Part shown: in pieces, positions 1 through 8,672 of the stretch
Layout of the letters: every line of letters starts with the position of its first letter
Numbering within the stretch: the stretch's first letter is position 1
NCBI GenBank assembly: GCA_947493035.1
Contig: CANLOW010000014.1
Coordinates: forward strand, 1-42,327
Origin: an uncultured Aquimarina sp.
GTDB lineage: Bacteria; Bacteroidota; Bacteroidia; Flavobacteriales; Flavobacteriaceae
Direction: 5' to 3'
DNA: 42,327 nt
Program-made: the position numbers and the translations under genes
Notes under the pieces: generated by a model
Told to the model about the DNA's origin: nothing
The model's database searches: none
What the model saw: the letters and a program-made list of their open reading frames with translations, nothing else

Positions 1-77
1 TGGTTGATGGTTGATGGTTGATGGTTGATGGTTGATGGTTGATGGTTGATGGTTGATGGTTGATGGTTGATGGTTGA
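1..77. repeat. 7-bp tandem repeat, at least 11 copies
   Basis: Eleven uninterrupted copies of TGGTTGA run from the window edge to position 77, so the true array may be longer. The unit length is not a multiple of 3 and every reading frame contains TGA, so it is not coding. It abuts a perfect hairpin at 76-98 and ends about 80 bp before the helicase promoter. Simple heptamer arrays can change copy number by slipped-strand replication. Confidence 0.95.
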
Positions 78-98
78 AAAATTGCTATGCAATTTTTC
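76..98. terminator. Hairpin after the tandem repeat
   Basis: A perfect 10-bp inverted repeat (GAAAAATTGC / GCAATTTTTC) with a TAT loop directly follows the repeat array. The A/T-rich arms end in a T-run on either strand. It may terminate a gene lying left of the window; no such gene is visible, so the role is inferred. Confidence 0.5.
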
Positions 99-156
99 TT
101 CTCCCTTTAATTTTAAAGTAAAGAGCAAAAAACAAAGACTATTGATTTTTATGTTG

Positions 157-164
157 TACTTTTG
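157..164 (+). promoter_or_regulatory. -7 promoter box for the DEAD-box helicase
   Basis: TACTTTTG matches the Bacteroidota -7 consensus TAnnTTTG perfectly and lies 20 nt before the ATG at 185. No TTG is found at the usual -33 distance; the nearest upstream TTG (142-144) is too close. Confidence 0.5.
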
Positions 165-184
165 CGCCTTATTTATTTGACATT

Positions 185-1957
185 ATGAGTACATTCCAAA
201 CGTTAGGGTTAGGAGAAGCCGTGTTGCAGGCAGTGGATGCCATGGGCTTTGTAACCCCTAGTGAAGTCCAAGAAAAAGCAATCCCAATCCTACTAGAAAG
301 CGATACCGATATCGTCGCCCTAGCGCAAACTGGAACTGGTAAAACTGCCGCTTTTGGATTCCCGCTAATCGAAAAAATTGATGCTAGCAACAAAAAAACA
401 CAAGGTTTAATCCTTTCTCCTACCAGAGAATTGTGTTTGCAAATTGCATCTGAAATCAAAAATTATAGTCAATTCATTCCTAATATGCACTCCGTTGCCG
501 TTTACGGTGGAGCTAGTATTAGTGATCAAGCAAGACTTATAAAACGAGGAGCACAAATAATTGTTGCTACTCCAGGTCGTATGCAAGACATGATTAATAG
601 AGGAATGGTAGACATTTCACAAATTAATTATTGTGTTTTAGATGAAGCTGATGAGATGCTAAACATGGGGTTCTTTGAGGATATTAAATCTATCCTTTCT
701 CATACTCCAGATGAAAAATCGACATGGTTGTTTTCTGCAACTATGCCTAGAGAAGTATCTGTTATTGCTAAAAAGTTTATGAGTAACCCTGTAGAAATTA
801 CAGTAGGAACTAAAAACTCAGCAAATAAAAATGTAAAACACGAATATTATACGGTTGCTGCTCGTGATCGCTATCCTGCTTTAAAGCGTTTAGCTGATGC
901 TAACCCAAATATTTTTTCTGTTATTTTCTGTAGAACAAAGCGCGATACGCAATCTGTTGCAGAAAAATTAATTGAAGATGGTTATAATGCTGCCGCTATA
1001 CATGGAGATTTAAGTCAAAACCAACGTGATTTGGTAATGAAAAGTTTCCGTAATCGTCAAATACAAATGCTTGTTGCTACTGATGTTGCAGCACGTGGTA
1101 TTGACGTAAATGATATTACACACGTTATCAATTACCAATTACCAGACGACATAGAAACATACAACCACCGTAGTGGTCGTACTGGTCGTGCAGGTAAAGA
1201 TGGTACTTCTGTAGTAATCACTACTAAAAGTGATGCTAGAAGAATTAAAAGTATTGAACGTATCCTTAAGACAACTTTTGAAAAGAAGAATGTCCCAACT
1301 GGTGAAGAAATCTGCAAAATTCAGTTATTTAACTTAGCTGAGAAAATTGAGAAAACTGAAATTAATGAAGGTGTTGATCAATACCTTCCTGAAATCAATT
1401 CTCATTTAGAGCACCTTAGTAAAGAAGAATTAATCAAGAAACTTGTAACTGTTGAATTTACTCGTTTCCACGATTACTACAAAAAAATGCGTGACATCCT
1501 TCCTATGGATGATCAAGGACGTGGAGATAGAGATAGAGATAGCAATGATGGAAGTACTCGTTACTTCATTAATGTTGGTGAAAAAGATGGATTTGACTGG
1601 ATGTCACTAAAAGATCTATTGAAAGACACTTTAAATCTAGGTTCAGATGTTGTTAATCGTGTTGATGTTAAAGAAAAATTCTCTTTCTTCAATACTCCTT
1701 CTGAGCATACTGATGCTGTAATAGCTGCTTTCGAAGAAATCTTTTTAGATGAGCGAAAAGTAAATATAGAAATTTCTGAAAACCGTGGTGGTCGTGATCG
1801 TAATAGACGTGGCGGCGGTGGCGGTGGCCGTGGACGTTTCAATAAAGGTGGCGGAAACAATTCTAGAGGAAATTACAGAGGTGGAGATCGTGATCGTTCT
1901 AGAAATAATGATAATGGTGGCGGTCGTGACCGTAGAAAACGCCGTGACAGATACTAG
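185..1957 (+). CDS. deaD: DEAD-box ATP-dependent RNA helicase (CsdA/DeaD-like)
   Basis: Unwinds RNA duplexes using ATP; proteins of this class act in ribosome assembly, mRNA decay and cold adaptation. The 590-aa protein shows the full motif series: a Q-motif region at the N terminus, Walker A AQTGTGKT (about residue 46), Ib VATPGR, DEAD box VLDEADEM (about 150), SAT in LFSATMP, and motif VI HRSGRTGRAGKDG (about 330). Residues about 455-535 look like a DbpA/CsdA-type RNA-binding domain. The tail from about 540 is a low-complexity Arg/Gly/Asp segment with RGG repeats, typical of bacteroidete DeaD proteins and likely an RNA-binding arm. It is monocistronic, with its own -7 box and a strong terminator at 1986-2030. 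Strong hit; the exact paralogue name is less certain. Confidence 0.93.
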   Translation: MSTFQTLGLGEAVLQAVDAMGFVTPSEVQEKAIPILLESDTDIVALAQTGTGKTAAFGFPLIEKIDASNKKTQGLILSPTRELCLQIASEIKNYSQFIPNMHSVAVYGGASISDQARLIKRGAQIIVATPGRMQDMINRGMVDISQINYCVLDEADEMLNMGFFEDIKSILSHTPDEKSTWLFSATMPREVSVIAKKFMSNPVEITVGTKNSANKNVKHEYYTVAARDRYPALKRLADANPNIFSVIFCRTKRDTQSVAEKLIEDGYNAAAIHGDLSQNQRDLVMKSFRNRQIQMLVATDVAARGIDVNDITHVINYQLPDDIETYNHRSGRTGRAGKDGTSVVITTKSDARRIKSIERILKTTFEKKNVPTGEEICKIQLFNLAEKIEKTEINEGVDQYLPEINSHLEHLSKEELIKKLVTVEFTRFHDYYKKMRDILPMDDQGRGDRDRDSNDGSTRYFINVGEKDGFDWMSLKDLLKDTLNLGSDVVNRVDVKEKFSFFNTPSEHTDAVIAAFEEIFLDERKVNIEISENRGGRDRNRRGGGGGGRGRFNKGGGNNSRGNYRGGDRDRSRNNDNGGGRDRRKRRDRY

Positions 1958-1985
1958 TCTTTTTTTGACTTTATAATCATATAAC

Positions 1986-2030
1986 AAACTCCCTAAGAAT
2001 CATATTTGGCTTTTAGGGAGTTTCTTTTTA
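1986..2030 (+). terminator. Rho-independent terminator of the helicase gene
   Basis: The arms AAACTCCCTAA (1986-1996) and TTAGGGAGTTT (2013-2023) form a perfect 11-bp stem followed by a T-rich stretch. It lies 29 nt after the helicase stop codon. Confidence 0.85.
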
Positions 2031-2078
2031 TTTAGCTTATCCAAATTTGTAAGTTGATTAACAAATAATGGACAAAAA

Positions 2079-2110
2079 TGTAACGATTCGTATACCAAAG
2101 AGTCGTTACA
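2079..2110. promoter_or_regulatory. Inverted repeat at the promoter of the exported-protein gene
   Basis: TGTAACGATTC (2079-2089) and GAGTCGTTACA (2100-2110) are inverted copies with one mismatch and a 10-nt centre. The dyad ends 5 nt before a -7-like box, so it covers the region a regulator would use as an operator. It could also be an RNA hairpin only if transcription starts further upstream. Confidence 0.45.
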
Positions 2111-2115
2111 TTTGA

Positions 2116-2123
2116 TACCTTTA
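2116..2123 (+). promoter_or_regulatory. -7-like box giving a nearly leaderless transcript
   Basis: TACCTTTA differs from TAnnTTTG at the last base. The ATG at 2128 follows after only 4 nt, so a start of transcription at the usual distance would make the mRNA leaderless. Confidence 0.4.
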
Positions 2124-2127
2124 GCGC

Positions 2128-2883
2128 ATGAAGCAATTACTTTATTTATTACTATTTCTATGTCTTCATTTTTCCTTTGCCCAAACTGTAACTATTAATG
2201 GAATAGTACAAAATGCAGCAAATGACAAGCCTCTAGAAAATGTCAATATTTTTAACATTGGAAGTATAAAAGGTAGTATTTCTAAAGCAGATGGTAGTTT
2301 TGAAATTGACGCAAAAGTTAATGATAGTCTATATTTTTCCTACTTAGGGTTTAAACCTTTTAAAACTCGTGTTAGTAATGACTGGATTAAATATGGCAAT
2401 ATTGTTATAAAGCTTACTGAACTAGGGATCGCACTCGAAGAAGTAGTTGTGTCTTCACATGGACTTACAGGTTTTATGGAAATTGATGTAAAAAACATAC
2501 CTGTATACACTAATGTGAATGCCTATGCAATTACAGGATTAAATAAACGATACGAAGGAGGAAGTAAAGAAGCTAGTGGATTTACGAAAACAGTAAATGC
2601 CATACTTAACCCTATCAATTCTGTCTACAATTTATTCAACAAAAAGTCAAAACAATTAAGGCGATTACGTAAGATAAAAGACGATGAGCAAATTCGAAAC
2701 TTATTATTAACTAAAGTAGACAGGGAAACATTAGTTGCTTTAACGGGAATTGATAAAGTAGACCTAGACGAAATTTTATTAAACTGTAGTTACTCTAAAG
2801 ACTATATTCAAACAGCTAATGACCTTCAAATATTAGATGCTATTAGTAATTGTTATGAAGAATACAAGGTGTTGAATAGGTAA
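2128..2883 (+). CDS. Exported protein with carboxypeptidase-regulatory-like domain
   Basis: 251 aa. Residues 1-18 form a signal peptide ending in FAQ. Residues about 20-105 match the CarboxypepD_reg-like beta-sandwich common in Bacteroidota: an opening V.G.V...ND.PLENVNIFN, then SKADGSFEID, then YFSYLGFKPF. The rest (about 110-251) is rich in Lys, Asn and Leu and is not recognised; it holds two Cys (about residues 217 and 240). Family members are envelope proteins, often of unknown role, and no catalytic residues are visible. It stands alone between the helicase terminator and a convergent kinase gene. Its promoter region carries a clear dyad (2079-2110). Domain call good, function unknown. 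Confidence 0.75.
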   Translation: MKQLLYLLLFLCLHFSFAQTVTINGIVQNAANDKPLENVNIFNIGSIKGSISKADGSFEIDAKVNDSLYFSYLGFKPFKTRVSNDWIKYGNIVIKLTELGIALEEVVVSSHGLTGFMEIDVKNIPVYTNVNAYAITGLNKRYEGGSKEASGFTKTVNAILNPINSVYNLFNKKSKQLRRLRKIKDDEQIRNLLLTKVDRETLVALTGIDKVDLDEILLNCSYSKDYIQTANDLQILDAISNCYEEYKVLNR

Positions 2884-2976
2884 GAAAGAACAATAGTCAA
2901 AATAACCAATCACTTCGAAAGAAGCTTATAAAACATATTAGGAAACTTTGAAAAATTCTACACTTAAGGTTAAATT

Positions 2977-3732
2977 CTATTTTTTCTTAAGTTTTTTCTT
3001 TAAAAACTTTTTCTTGTTTACTTTCATTTTAAAGTCTCTAGAGTATTTTGACAATGAATGAAATACCTTATCATAACTTTCCCCACACAATTCAGCATAT
3101 TTTCTAGATATAACCTGAATCATTTGTTTCGACAACCATAACCTGCGAAGGTTACTCATACGTTGATCCAAATTCATAGTTTCAAATTTCATTCTATTGA
3201 GATCAATCAAATAAAAATGATACTCCTTCCCTACTTTTTGAATCAATGTATTTCCCGGAGAATGATCTAAAAAATTCACATTATTTTCATGAAGCTTAAA
3301 ACAAAAAACAGCAAACAACTCTAATATTTTAGTTCTATTTTCAAATAAAGGATTATGGATTAATTCTCTAAAATCGAAATCGTAATTTACATACCTACTT
3401 ATATAAAAACTTTCTCTTAATCCTAACACTTCCTTGCTTTCTATATAAGCAATAGGCTCAGGTGTATTTATACCACACTTTATTAATCGCTCAGCATATT
3501 CAAAGGAGCGCCTAGCTTTAGACAAACGAATATATTTATATATAAAAGCATTAATTTTTTTTGGCTTCTGAAATCTTTTAACTGTAAAGACTTCGTCATT
3601 TAGTCCTTTAAAGTTTTTAATCGTATTTCGTTTACCCTTCATCAACAACTCACCACTAGTATCAAAATGCGCTATCATATCTTCAATAGATTCCCTTAAA
3701 TATGCCTGATTTTTAGCCAAGTGGTAATACAT
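2977..3732 (-). CDS. Lipopolysaccharide (Kdo/WaaP-type) kinase
   Basis: 251-aa small protein-kinase-fold enzyme resembling the Kdo kinase/WaaP/RIO-like group, which phosphorylates the inner core sugar of LPS on the inner membrane's cytoplasmic side. The catalytic loop appears as FLDHSPGNTLI (about residues 154-164) and the metal-binding DFG equivalent as YLIDLNRMKF (about 174-183). The N-terminal lobe holds VKRFQKP, a likely ATP-anchoring Lys. The C terminus is a basic Lys-rich tail. The gene is transcribed away from the glycosyltransferase operon at 3831, 98 bp apart, which supports a role in LPS core assembly. A perfect -7 box lies just upstream. The family call is good; the sugar substrate is inferred from context. 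Confidence 0.78.
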   Translation of the reverse strand: MYYHLAKNQAYLRESIEDMIAHFDTSGELLMKGKRNTIKNFKGLNDEVFTVKRFQKPKKINAFIYKYIRLSKARRSFEYAERLIKCGINTPEPIAYIESKEVLGLRESFYISRYVNYDFDFRELIHNPLFENRTKILELFAVFCFKLHENNVNFLDHSPGNTLIQKVGKEYHFYLIDLNRMKFETMNLDQRMSNLRRLWLSKQMIQVISRKYAELCGESYDKVFHSLSKYSRDFKMKVNKKKFLKKKLKKK

Positions 3733-3754
3733 TTATCTTCATTTAGGATATATT

Positions 3755-3762
3755 CAAATATA
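3755..3762 (-). promoter_or_regulatory. -7 box for the LPS kinase gene
   Basis: On the minus strand this reads TATATTTG, a perfect TAnnTTTG, 22 nt before the start codon. A TTG lies 23 nt further upstream (3786-3788 on the plus strand as CAA). Confidence 0.45.
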
Positions 3763-3830
3763 AATAGAAAAGCACTCACGAATTTCAAGGAAAAGCAATA
3801 ATTTCGAAACTTTAAAATGATACTTTGAAC

Positions 3831-4892
3831 ATGCAGCGTATTCTTGTAATTCAAAATAAGCGTATTGGAGATGTTTTAATCGCTTCGGTTATTGCTGAAA
3901 ATATTAAAAAAGTATTTCCTGAAAGTAAGATTGACTATCTCGTTTATGACTACACTATAGGAGTTATTGAAAACAATCCATTTATAGACCATATTATTTC
4001 GGTAAACGCAAATGAATTAAAGGAATTCAAAAACCTCTTACTTACTACAAAAAAAGTACGTGATGACAATTACGATATCATTTTTGACCCTTATGCTAAA
4101 TTTCAAAGTAAATTCATTTGCCTTTTTTCTAAAGCAAAAAAACGTATTGGATTAGTAAGACCAAACAAAAAACTACCATTTCGTTTTTATACTGACGTAG
4201 TCATCAAAACTCAAAACAAAACTCATATTGCTGGAAAGTCGATACAAGATCGAATTAAAATGATCCAAGGTATTTTCGATATTAACAATACTATAGATTT
4301 CGATTACGTTCCTAAAATACATTTGAGTCGAGAAGAAAAGCAATATCTTTTACCCCTAACAAATACCAAACCTATTCTCATGTTTGGTATTTTAGGTAGC
4401 ACACCGCAAAAAAGCATGCCTTTTGAATACGTTGCTAAATTAATTGATCATTTATCAACTAATTACGATGTAAATATTTTATTTAATTATGCTCCTTATC
4501 AACAAAAGGAGGCCAAAGAAATTTATGAACTTTGCCAACACAAAGAAGCTATCCTGATAGATATTTATGAAGAAAGTATTAGAGGGTTTATCAAATTAAT
4601 GGGTAAATGTGATCTATTAATTAGTAATGAAGGAGGAAGCGTACATATTGCTAAAGCACTAGAGAAACCTACATTCACGATATTCTCGCCTTATGTTTCA
4701 AAAGAAGATTGGGCTAGTTTTGAAGATGGAATTCTTCATACTTCTATTCATTTGAAAGAAGAAAAACCTGATATATATGCAAATACTCTTTCTGATAAAG
4801 AAATCGAAAAAGATCCTCGGTACATGTATCATCAGTTGACTCCTGATCTGATTATTCCTAAATTAGATTTATTTCTTAAAAAACAATTTTAG
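3831..4892 (+). CDS. Glycosyltransferase family 9 (heptosyltransferase-like)
   Basis: Transfers a heptose-like sugar to the growing LPS core, in the cytoplasm. The N terminus ILVIQNKRIGDVLIAS is the typical GT9 opening, and LLISNEGGSVHIAKALEKPT (about residues 260-280) is the GT9 donor-binding region (usually D.GP.HLA.A.G.P). The 353-aa length suits the family. I chose the ATG at 3831; an in-frame TTG two codons upstream is possible but would put nothing useful before the GT9 motif. A -7-like TACTTTG (3821-3827) ends just before this ATG. It is the first gene of a run of seven; the next starts 7 nt after its stop. Exact acceptor unknown. Confidence 0.85.
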   Translation: MQRILVIQNKRIGDVLIASVIAENIKKVFPESKIDYLVYDYTIGVIENNPFIDHIISVNANELKEFKNLLLTTKKVRDDNYDIIFDPYAKFQSKFICLFSKAKKRIGLVRPNKKLPFRFYTDVVIKTQNKTHIAGKSIQDRIKMIQGIFDINNTIDFDYVPKIHLSREEKQYLLPLTNTKPILMFGILGSTPQKSMPFEYVAKLIDHLSTNYDVNILFNYAPYQQKEAKEIYELCQHKEAILIDIYEESIRGFIKLMGKCDLLISNEGGSVHIAKALEKPTFTIFSPYVSKEDWASFEDGILHTSIHLKEEKPDIYANTLSDKEIEKDPRYMYHQLTPDLIIPKLDLFLKKQF

Positions 4893-4899
4893 GCATTGT

Positions 4900-5910
4900 A
4901 TGAAAATTTCTGCATTGTTACCAGCATACAACGAAGAAGAACGCCTGGCGAACGCTTTAAAAAGCCTTGAATTTGTAGATGAAATTATTCTATTAGATTC
5001 TTATAGTACAGATAACACTTTAAAAATTGCTGCTTCATTTAAAAATGTGACTATAATACAAAGAAAATTTGATGATTTTTCAACCCATAAAAATTTTGGA
5101 ATTTCTCATTGCTCTCATCCTTGGGTACTTGCTTTAGATGCTGATGAAGTGGTAACCGACGCATTAAAAAAAGAAATAGAAGCTATAAATTTAGAAAAGA
5201 CACTCTCTGACAATATAGTAGCTTTTAAAATTCCTAGAAGCAATTTCTTTTTAACCAAATTTTTAAAACATGGACCTAATGGAAAGGAAAAAATACTACG
5301 CCTATTTTACAAAGAACGTTGTCAATTTTTAGGGAAAGTACATGAAACTTTACATTGTGAAGGAATTACAGCCACTTTGAATGAATTTATAGAGCATCAT
5401 ACCTTTCAATCATTAAGACATTTTTTAATTAAGAAAAACAAATATGCTGATTTTCAAGCAATTCAACTTATAGAAAAGAAAAAAAAGGTTTCTTTTTTGA
5501 AATTATTCTTCAAACCTTTCTTTAGAATAATAATTGAATTATTTGCAAAAGGAGGGATAAAAGACGGTATACCAGGTATTGCCGTCAGTAAGATGAATGG
5601 GTATGGAGTATTAATTCGATACATAAAACAGCGTAATATAGAAGGAAAAACTAAGGATATTTCCTTGAAAGATTTAGACACCTATAGTTTAAAGCTGTAC
5701 GATAAAACACTTGATGCATTTAATAAACAAAACCAAAAAAATGAGATTACTTCTTTCTCCTTACTTTTGAAGCCTTTTTGCTACTTTTGGTTAGATTATA
5801 TTTTTAATCTTCGTATTACAGAAGGATTTGATGGTTTTTTTAAAAGTTCTTTAAAGAGTTTTGAATCCTATTTAACATTAATGCATCATTACAATTACAA
5901 TCAAAAATAG
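4900..5910 (+). CDS. Glycosyltransferase family 2 (WaaE/KdtX-like)
   Basis: GT2 enzyme of the LPS-core glucosyltransferase type (WaaE/LgtF group). The GT-A fold start ISALLPAYNEEERLANALKS is at residues 3-22, the nucleotide-binding Asp is in LLDSYSTDNT, and the DxD-type metal site is LDADEVV (about residues 79-85). Then comes PRSNFFLTKFLKHGP and RLFYKERCQFLGKVHETL, where this subfamily has conserved H/E residues. A hydrophobic and basic C-terminal region could touch the membrane. 336 aa. Starts 7 nt after the GT9 gene and ends 7 nt before the GT4 gene, so an operon is likely. Substrate inferred only. Confidence 0.85.
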   Translation: MKISALLPAYNEEERLANALKSLEFVDEIILLDSYSTDNTLKIAASFKNVTIIQRKFDDFSTHKNFGISHCSHPWVLALDADEVVTDALKKEIEAINLEKTLSDNIVAFKIPRSNFFLTKFLKHGPNGKEKILRLFYKERCQFLGKVHETLHCEGITATLNEFIEHHTFQSLRHFLIKKNKYADFQAIQLIEKKKKVSFLKLFFKPFFRIIIELFAKGGIKDGIPGIAVSKMNGYGVLIRYIKQRNIEGKTKDISLKDLDTYSLKLYDKTLDAFNKQNQKNEITSFSLLLKPFCYFWLDYIFNLRITEGFDGFFKSSLKSFESYLTLMHHYNYNQK

Positions 5911-5917
5911 AACATAA

Positions 5918-7036
5918 ATGAGGATAGGTTTTGATGCTAAGAGGTTGTTTCACAACAATACAGGTTTAGGAAATTATAGTAGAGACCTAGTTCGTATTTT
6001 AGGAGAGTTTTATACTGACCATCAATATTTTTTATACAATCCTAAGCTAAAAAAAATTGATAGACTTCCTAAATTTGATCATATTATAGAGCGTCTTCCT
6101 AATGGTTTCACATATAAAAAGCTTCCTTCTTTTTGGAGAACAAGAGCTATAGTTTCTGATCTAATTAAAGATAAAATTGAAATATTTCATGGTTTATCCG
6201 CCGAAATCCCTTTCGATATTCAAAAAACAGGAATAAAGACTATTGTAACCATACATGATATCATCTTCTTAAGGTATCCGCACCTTTACAAGAGTATCGA
6301 TCGAAAGATATATACTCGAAAAATGAAAAATGCTATAGACAACGCCGACCTTATTGTAGCTATTAGCGAACAGACTAAGAAAGATATTATTACTTTTTTT
6401 GACACAAGTGAAGATCGTATAAAAGTAATTTACCAAGGTTGTCACTCAGCATTTAAGGAAATTACTCATTTGAAAACCCTAGATATAACTCGTAAAAAGT
6501 ATCAATTACCTGAGCGTTTTATACTAAATGTCGGTACACTAGAACCACGAAAAAATGCTCTAAACATTGTAAAGGCAATCCAAGGCACTTCTATACCTTT
6601 GGTATTGGTAGGTAGAAAAACTCATTACTTTGATGAAATTTCGAATTATATATCTCAACAAAAAATGGAACACCAAGTTATCCATTTACAAAATTTAAGT
6701 ATCGAAGAACTTGCGCATATTTATAAGCTTGCCGAAATATTTGTATATCCATCAATTTTTGAAGGTTTTGGTATCCCAATTATAGAAGCTTTATATTCTA
6801 AAACACCTGTCATTAGTTCCATCGGAAGTTGCTTTTCCGAAGCAGGTGGACCAAATAGCATATATGTATACCACAAAAGTATCAATGATTTAAAAGAAGC
6901 TATTTTATCATTATGGGAAAGCAAACCAAAAAAACAAGAAATGATTGAAAAAGGTCTTAGCTTTGTACAAAAGTTCAACGATAACCATATTGCTGAACAT
7001 TGGATACAGACTTACCAAGAGATTTTAAAGAAATAA
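5918..7036 (+). CDS. Glycosyltransferase family 4 (GT-B fold)
   Basis: 372-aa retaining GT-B transferase. The acceptor half has the typical opening GFDAKRLFHNNTGLGNYSRD (residues 4-23). The donor half carries NVGTLEPRKN (about 203-212) and the E-X7-E motif within EGFGIPIIEALY (about 285-296), which binds the sugar nucleotide. The N-terminal GLGNYSR and VTIHDI segments resemble mannosyl- or rhamnosyltransferases of surface polysaccharide clusters. It belongs to the glycan operon; the tsaC-like gene begins 5 nt downstream. Sugar and acceptor cannot be read from sequence. Confidence 0.87.
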   Translation: MRIGFDAKRLFHNNTGLGNYSRDLVRILGEFYTDHQYFLYNPKLKKIDRLPKFDHIIERLPNGFTYKKLPSFWRTRAIVSDLIKDKIEIFHGLSAEIPFDIQKTGIKTIVTIHDIIFLRYPHLYKSIDRKIYTRKMKNAIDNADLIVAISEQTKKDIITFFDTSEDRIKVIYQGCHSAFKEITHLKTLDITRKKYQLPERFILNVGTLEPRKNALNIVKAIQGTSIPLVLVGRKTHYFDEISNYISQQKMEHQVIHLQNLSIEELAHIYKLAEIFVYPSIFEGFGIPIIEALYSKTPVISSIGSCFSEAGGPNSIYVYHKSINDLKEAILSLWESKPKKQEMIEKGLSFVQKFNDNHIAEHWIQTYQEILKK

Positions 7037-7041
7037 GGCTT

Positions 7042-7611
7042 ATGTTTATTGATAAATTAGAAATTGAAAATATTATTACTCATCTAAAAAGAGGTAATAT
7101 AATATTATATCCAACTGATACTGTATGGGGATTGGGTTGTGATGCCACTAATGCTGATGCTATTGATAAATTAAACGCATTAAAGAAAAGACCTAATTCT
7201 AAAAATTTAATTTGCTTAGTAAGTGATTTTAAAATGTTACAACAGTATGTTGAAGAAGTTCCTGAGGTAGCTTATGATGTTTTAAAATATGCCAACAAAC
7301 CGACAACGATTATATATGATGATCCTATAAGAATAGCGGAAAACCTAATCGCTGATGATAACTCCCTAGGTATTCGAGTAGCTAGAGATCCTTTTTTAAG
7401 TAAACTATTAAGAAGCTTTAAAAAGCCCATTGTTTCTACTTCAGCTAATTTTAGTGGAGAACCTTCTCCTAAATCATTCAAAGAGATTAATGAAACTCTA
7501 AAAGACAAGGTAGATTACATTAGCAAAGCTCCTGATAATAGTAAATTTAATAAGCCTTCCGCTATTATAAAGATTGGAATGGATAGCTCTGTTAAAATTA
7601 TTAGAAAATAA
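7042..7611 (+). CDS. tsaC: L-threonylcarbamoyladenylate synthase (TsaC/Sua5/YrdC family)
   Basis: Makes threonylcarbamoyl-AMP from Thr, bicarbonate and ATP, the first step of t6A formation on ANN-decoding tRNAs. The 189-aa protein has the YrdC signature ILYPTDTVWGLGCDATN (about residues 21-37), KKRPNSKNLICLV (Lys/Arg of the nucleotide pocket), and IVSTSANFSGEPSP (about 132-145), where SANxSG is diagnostic. It is a short TsaC form without the Sua5 C-terminal domain. I chose ATG 7042; a longer TTG-started reading from 7000 would overlap the previous gene. An essential housekeeping gene in the middle of a glycosyltransferase operon is unusual. The other t6A genes (tsaB, tsaD, tsaE) are not in the window. 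Confidence 0.9.
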   Translation: MFIDKLEIENIITHLKRGNIILYPTDTVWGLGCDATNADAIDKLNALKKRPNSKNLICLVSDFKMLQQYVEEVPEVAYDVLKYANKPTTIIYDDPIRIAENLIADDNSLGIRVARDPFLSKLLRSFKKPIVSTSANFSGEPSPKSFKEINETLKDKVDYISKAPDNSKFNKPSAIIKIGMDSSVKIIRK

Positions 7612-7622
7612 CATAATTACTA

Positions 7623-8672
7623 TTGAAAGAAACTTTTTACATATTACATAAAAGTGGAGCCGACTCACATTATATTGGTTTAAAACATTTATTAAACACA
7701 AAAAATATTGATTTAAAGTATCGTGAATTCTCTGTTTTTAGTAAAATGATAAAGGCTATTACAAAACTATCTCCTTATCAATTTTCAAAACAGCTAACAA
7801 ACCTTACTTTCTTAATAAGCCTTCTTTTTTCTAAAGAAAAAAAAATCGTTTTAGGTATAGCTCCTTATGACAACAAACTTCCCATTTTGCTATACCTTCT
7901 GAAAGAGCATAAAGTATACTACCATACTTCTTGGACACATTGGGATGATATTAAATATCCCAAAAGAAAAAAAGTAACTACTAAATTACTATCACAATGG
8001 AAGCTTTTTCTTGAAGAAAAAGTAACACATCATTTTGTAGTTACCACAACAACAAAAAATAGGTTACTAAAAAACTATCAAATTGAAGGAAATAAGATTA
8101 GCGTTGTAAATCATAGTGTTGATGAAAGTTTTAATATTCTTGAAAAAGCACCTATTAAACTACCTTTTTCATTCATTTATATTGGAAGATTAGTCCCAGA
8201 AAAAGGCATTTTAGAAACTATAGAATTATTAAAAAATCTTGAAGAAGCTACTTTTACAATAGTCGGTGATGGGCCATTAAAAGCAAAGATTCAAGAAGCC
8301 ATCAGTTCTTGTAATAATATAATATTCAAAGAATATATAAAAGATAAAAGAAAACTCTCAGAACTATTAAGTACTCATCAGTTTTTATTATCAAATTCTA
8401 TCCGTACTCAAAAATGGGAAGAGTTATTTGGTATGACAATCATAGAGGCTATGGCACATGGCACAATACCTGTAGCTAGTGATCATCCTGGGCCTATAGA
8501 AATTATACACTCTGATTTTGGTTTTATTTTTCCTGAAGGGGAGTTAATCGACGTTATAAACAAACTTAGTTCAAATAAGTACGATTTAAATTTAATGTCA
8601 ACAAAAGCTCTAGAAGCATCACAGCAATACTTACCCAATCAAATAGCAAAGAAATGGGAAATGATACTTTAA
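7623..8672 (+). CDS. Glycosyltransferase family 4, TTG start
   Basis: 349-aa GT-B transferase. The start is most likely TTG at 7623 (ETFYILHKSGADSHYIGLKH follows), because the next in-frame ATG lies about 40 codons in and would remove the first beta strand. FIYIGRLVPEKGILETIELL (about residues 181-200) and TIVGDGPLKAKI are the usual donor-domain segments. WEELFGMTIIEAMAHGTIPVA (about 265-285) carries the E-X7-E motif in the form ELFGMTIIEAM. The middle segment YHTSWTHWDDIKYPK is rich in aromatic and His residues, as in acceptor loops. Its end overlaps the next gene by 19 nt, indicating translational coupling. Substrate unknown. Confidence 0.82.
   Translation: MKETFYILHKSGADSHYIGLKHLLNTKNIDLKYREFSVFSKMIKAITKLSPYQFSKQLTNLTFLISLLFSKEKKIVLGIAPYDNKLPILLYLLKEHKVYYHTSWTHWDDIKYPKRKKVTTKLLSQWKLFLEEKVTHHFVVTTTTKNRLLKNYQIEGNKISVVNHSVDESFNILEKAPIKLPFSFIYIGRLVPEKGILETIELLKNLEEATFTIVGDGPLKAKIQEAISSCNNIIFKEYIKDKRKLSELLSTHQFLLSNSIRTQKWEELFGMTIIEAMAHGTIPVASDHPGPIEIIHSDFGFIFPEGELIDVINKLSSNKYDLNLMSTKALEASQQYLPNQIAKKWEMIL

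Noticed and set aside
1..77. CRISPR or coding repeat reading of the heptamer array
   Set aside because: No spacers, unit only 7 bp, and every frame contains a stop codon.
1745..1987. Minus-strand reading frame opposite the helicase tail
   Set aside because: Low-complexity shadow of the RGG/Asp-rich coding sequence; no start signal or conserved feature.
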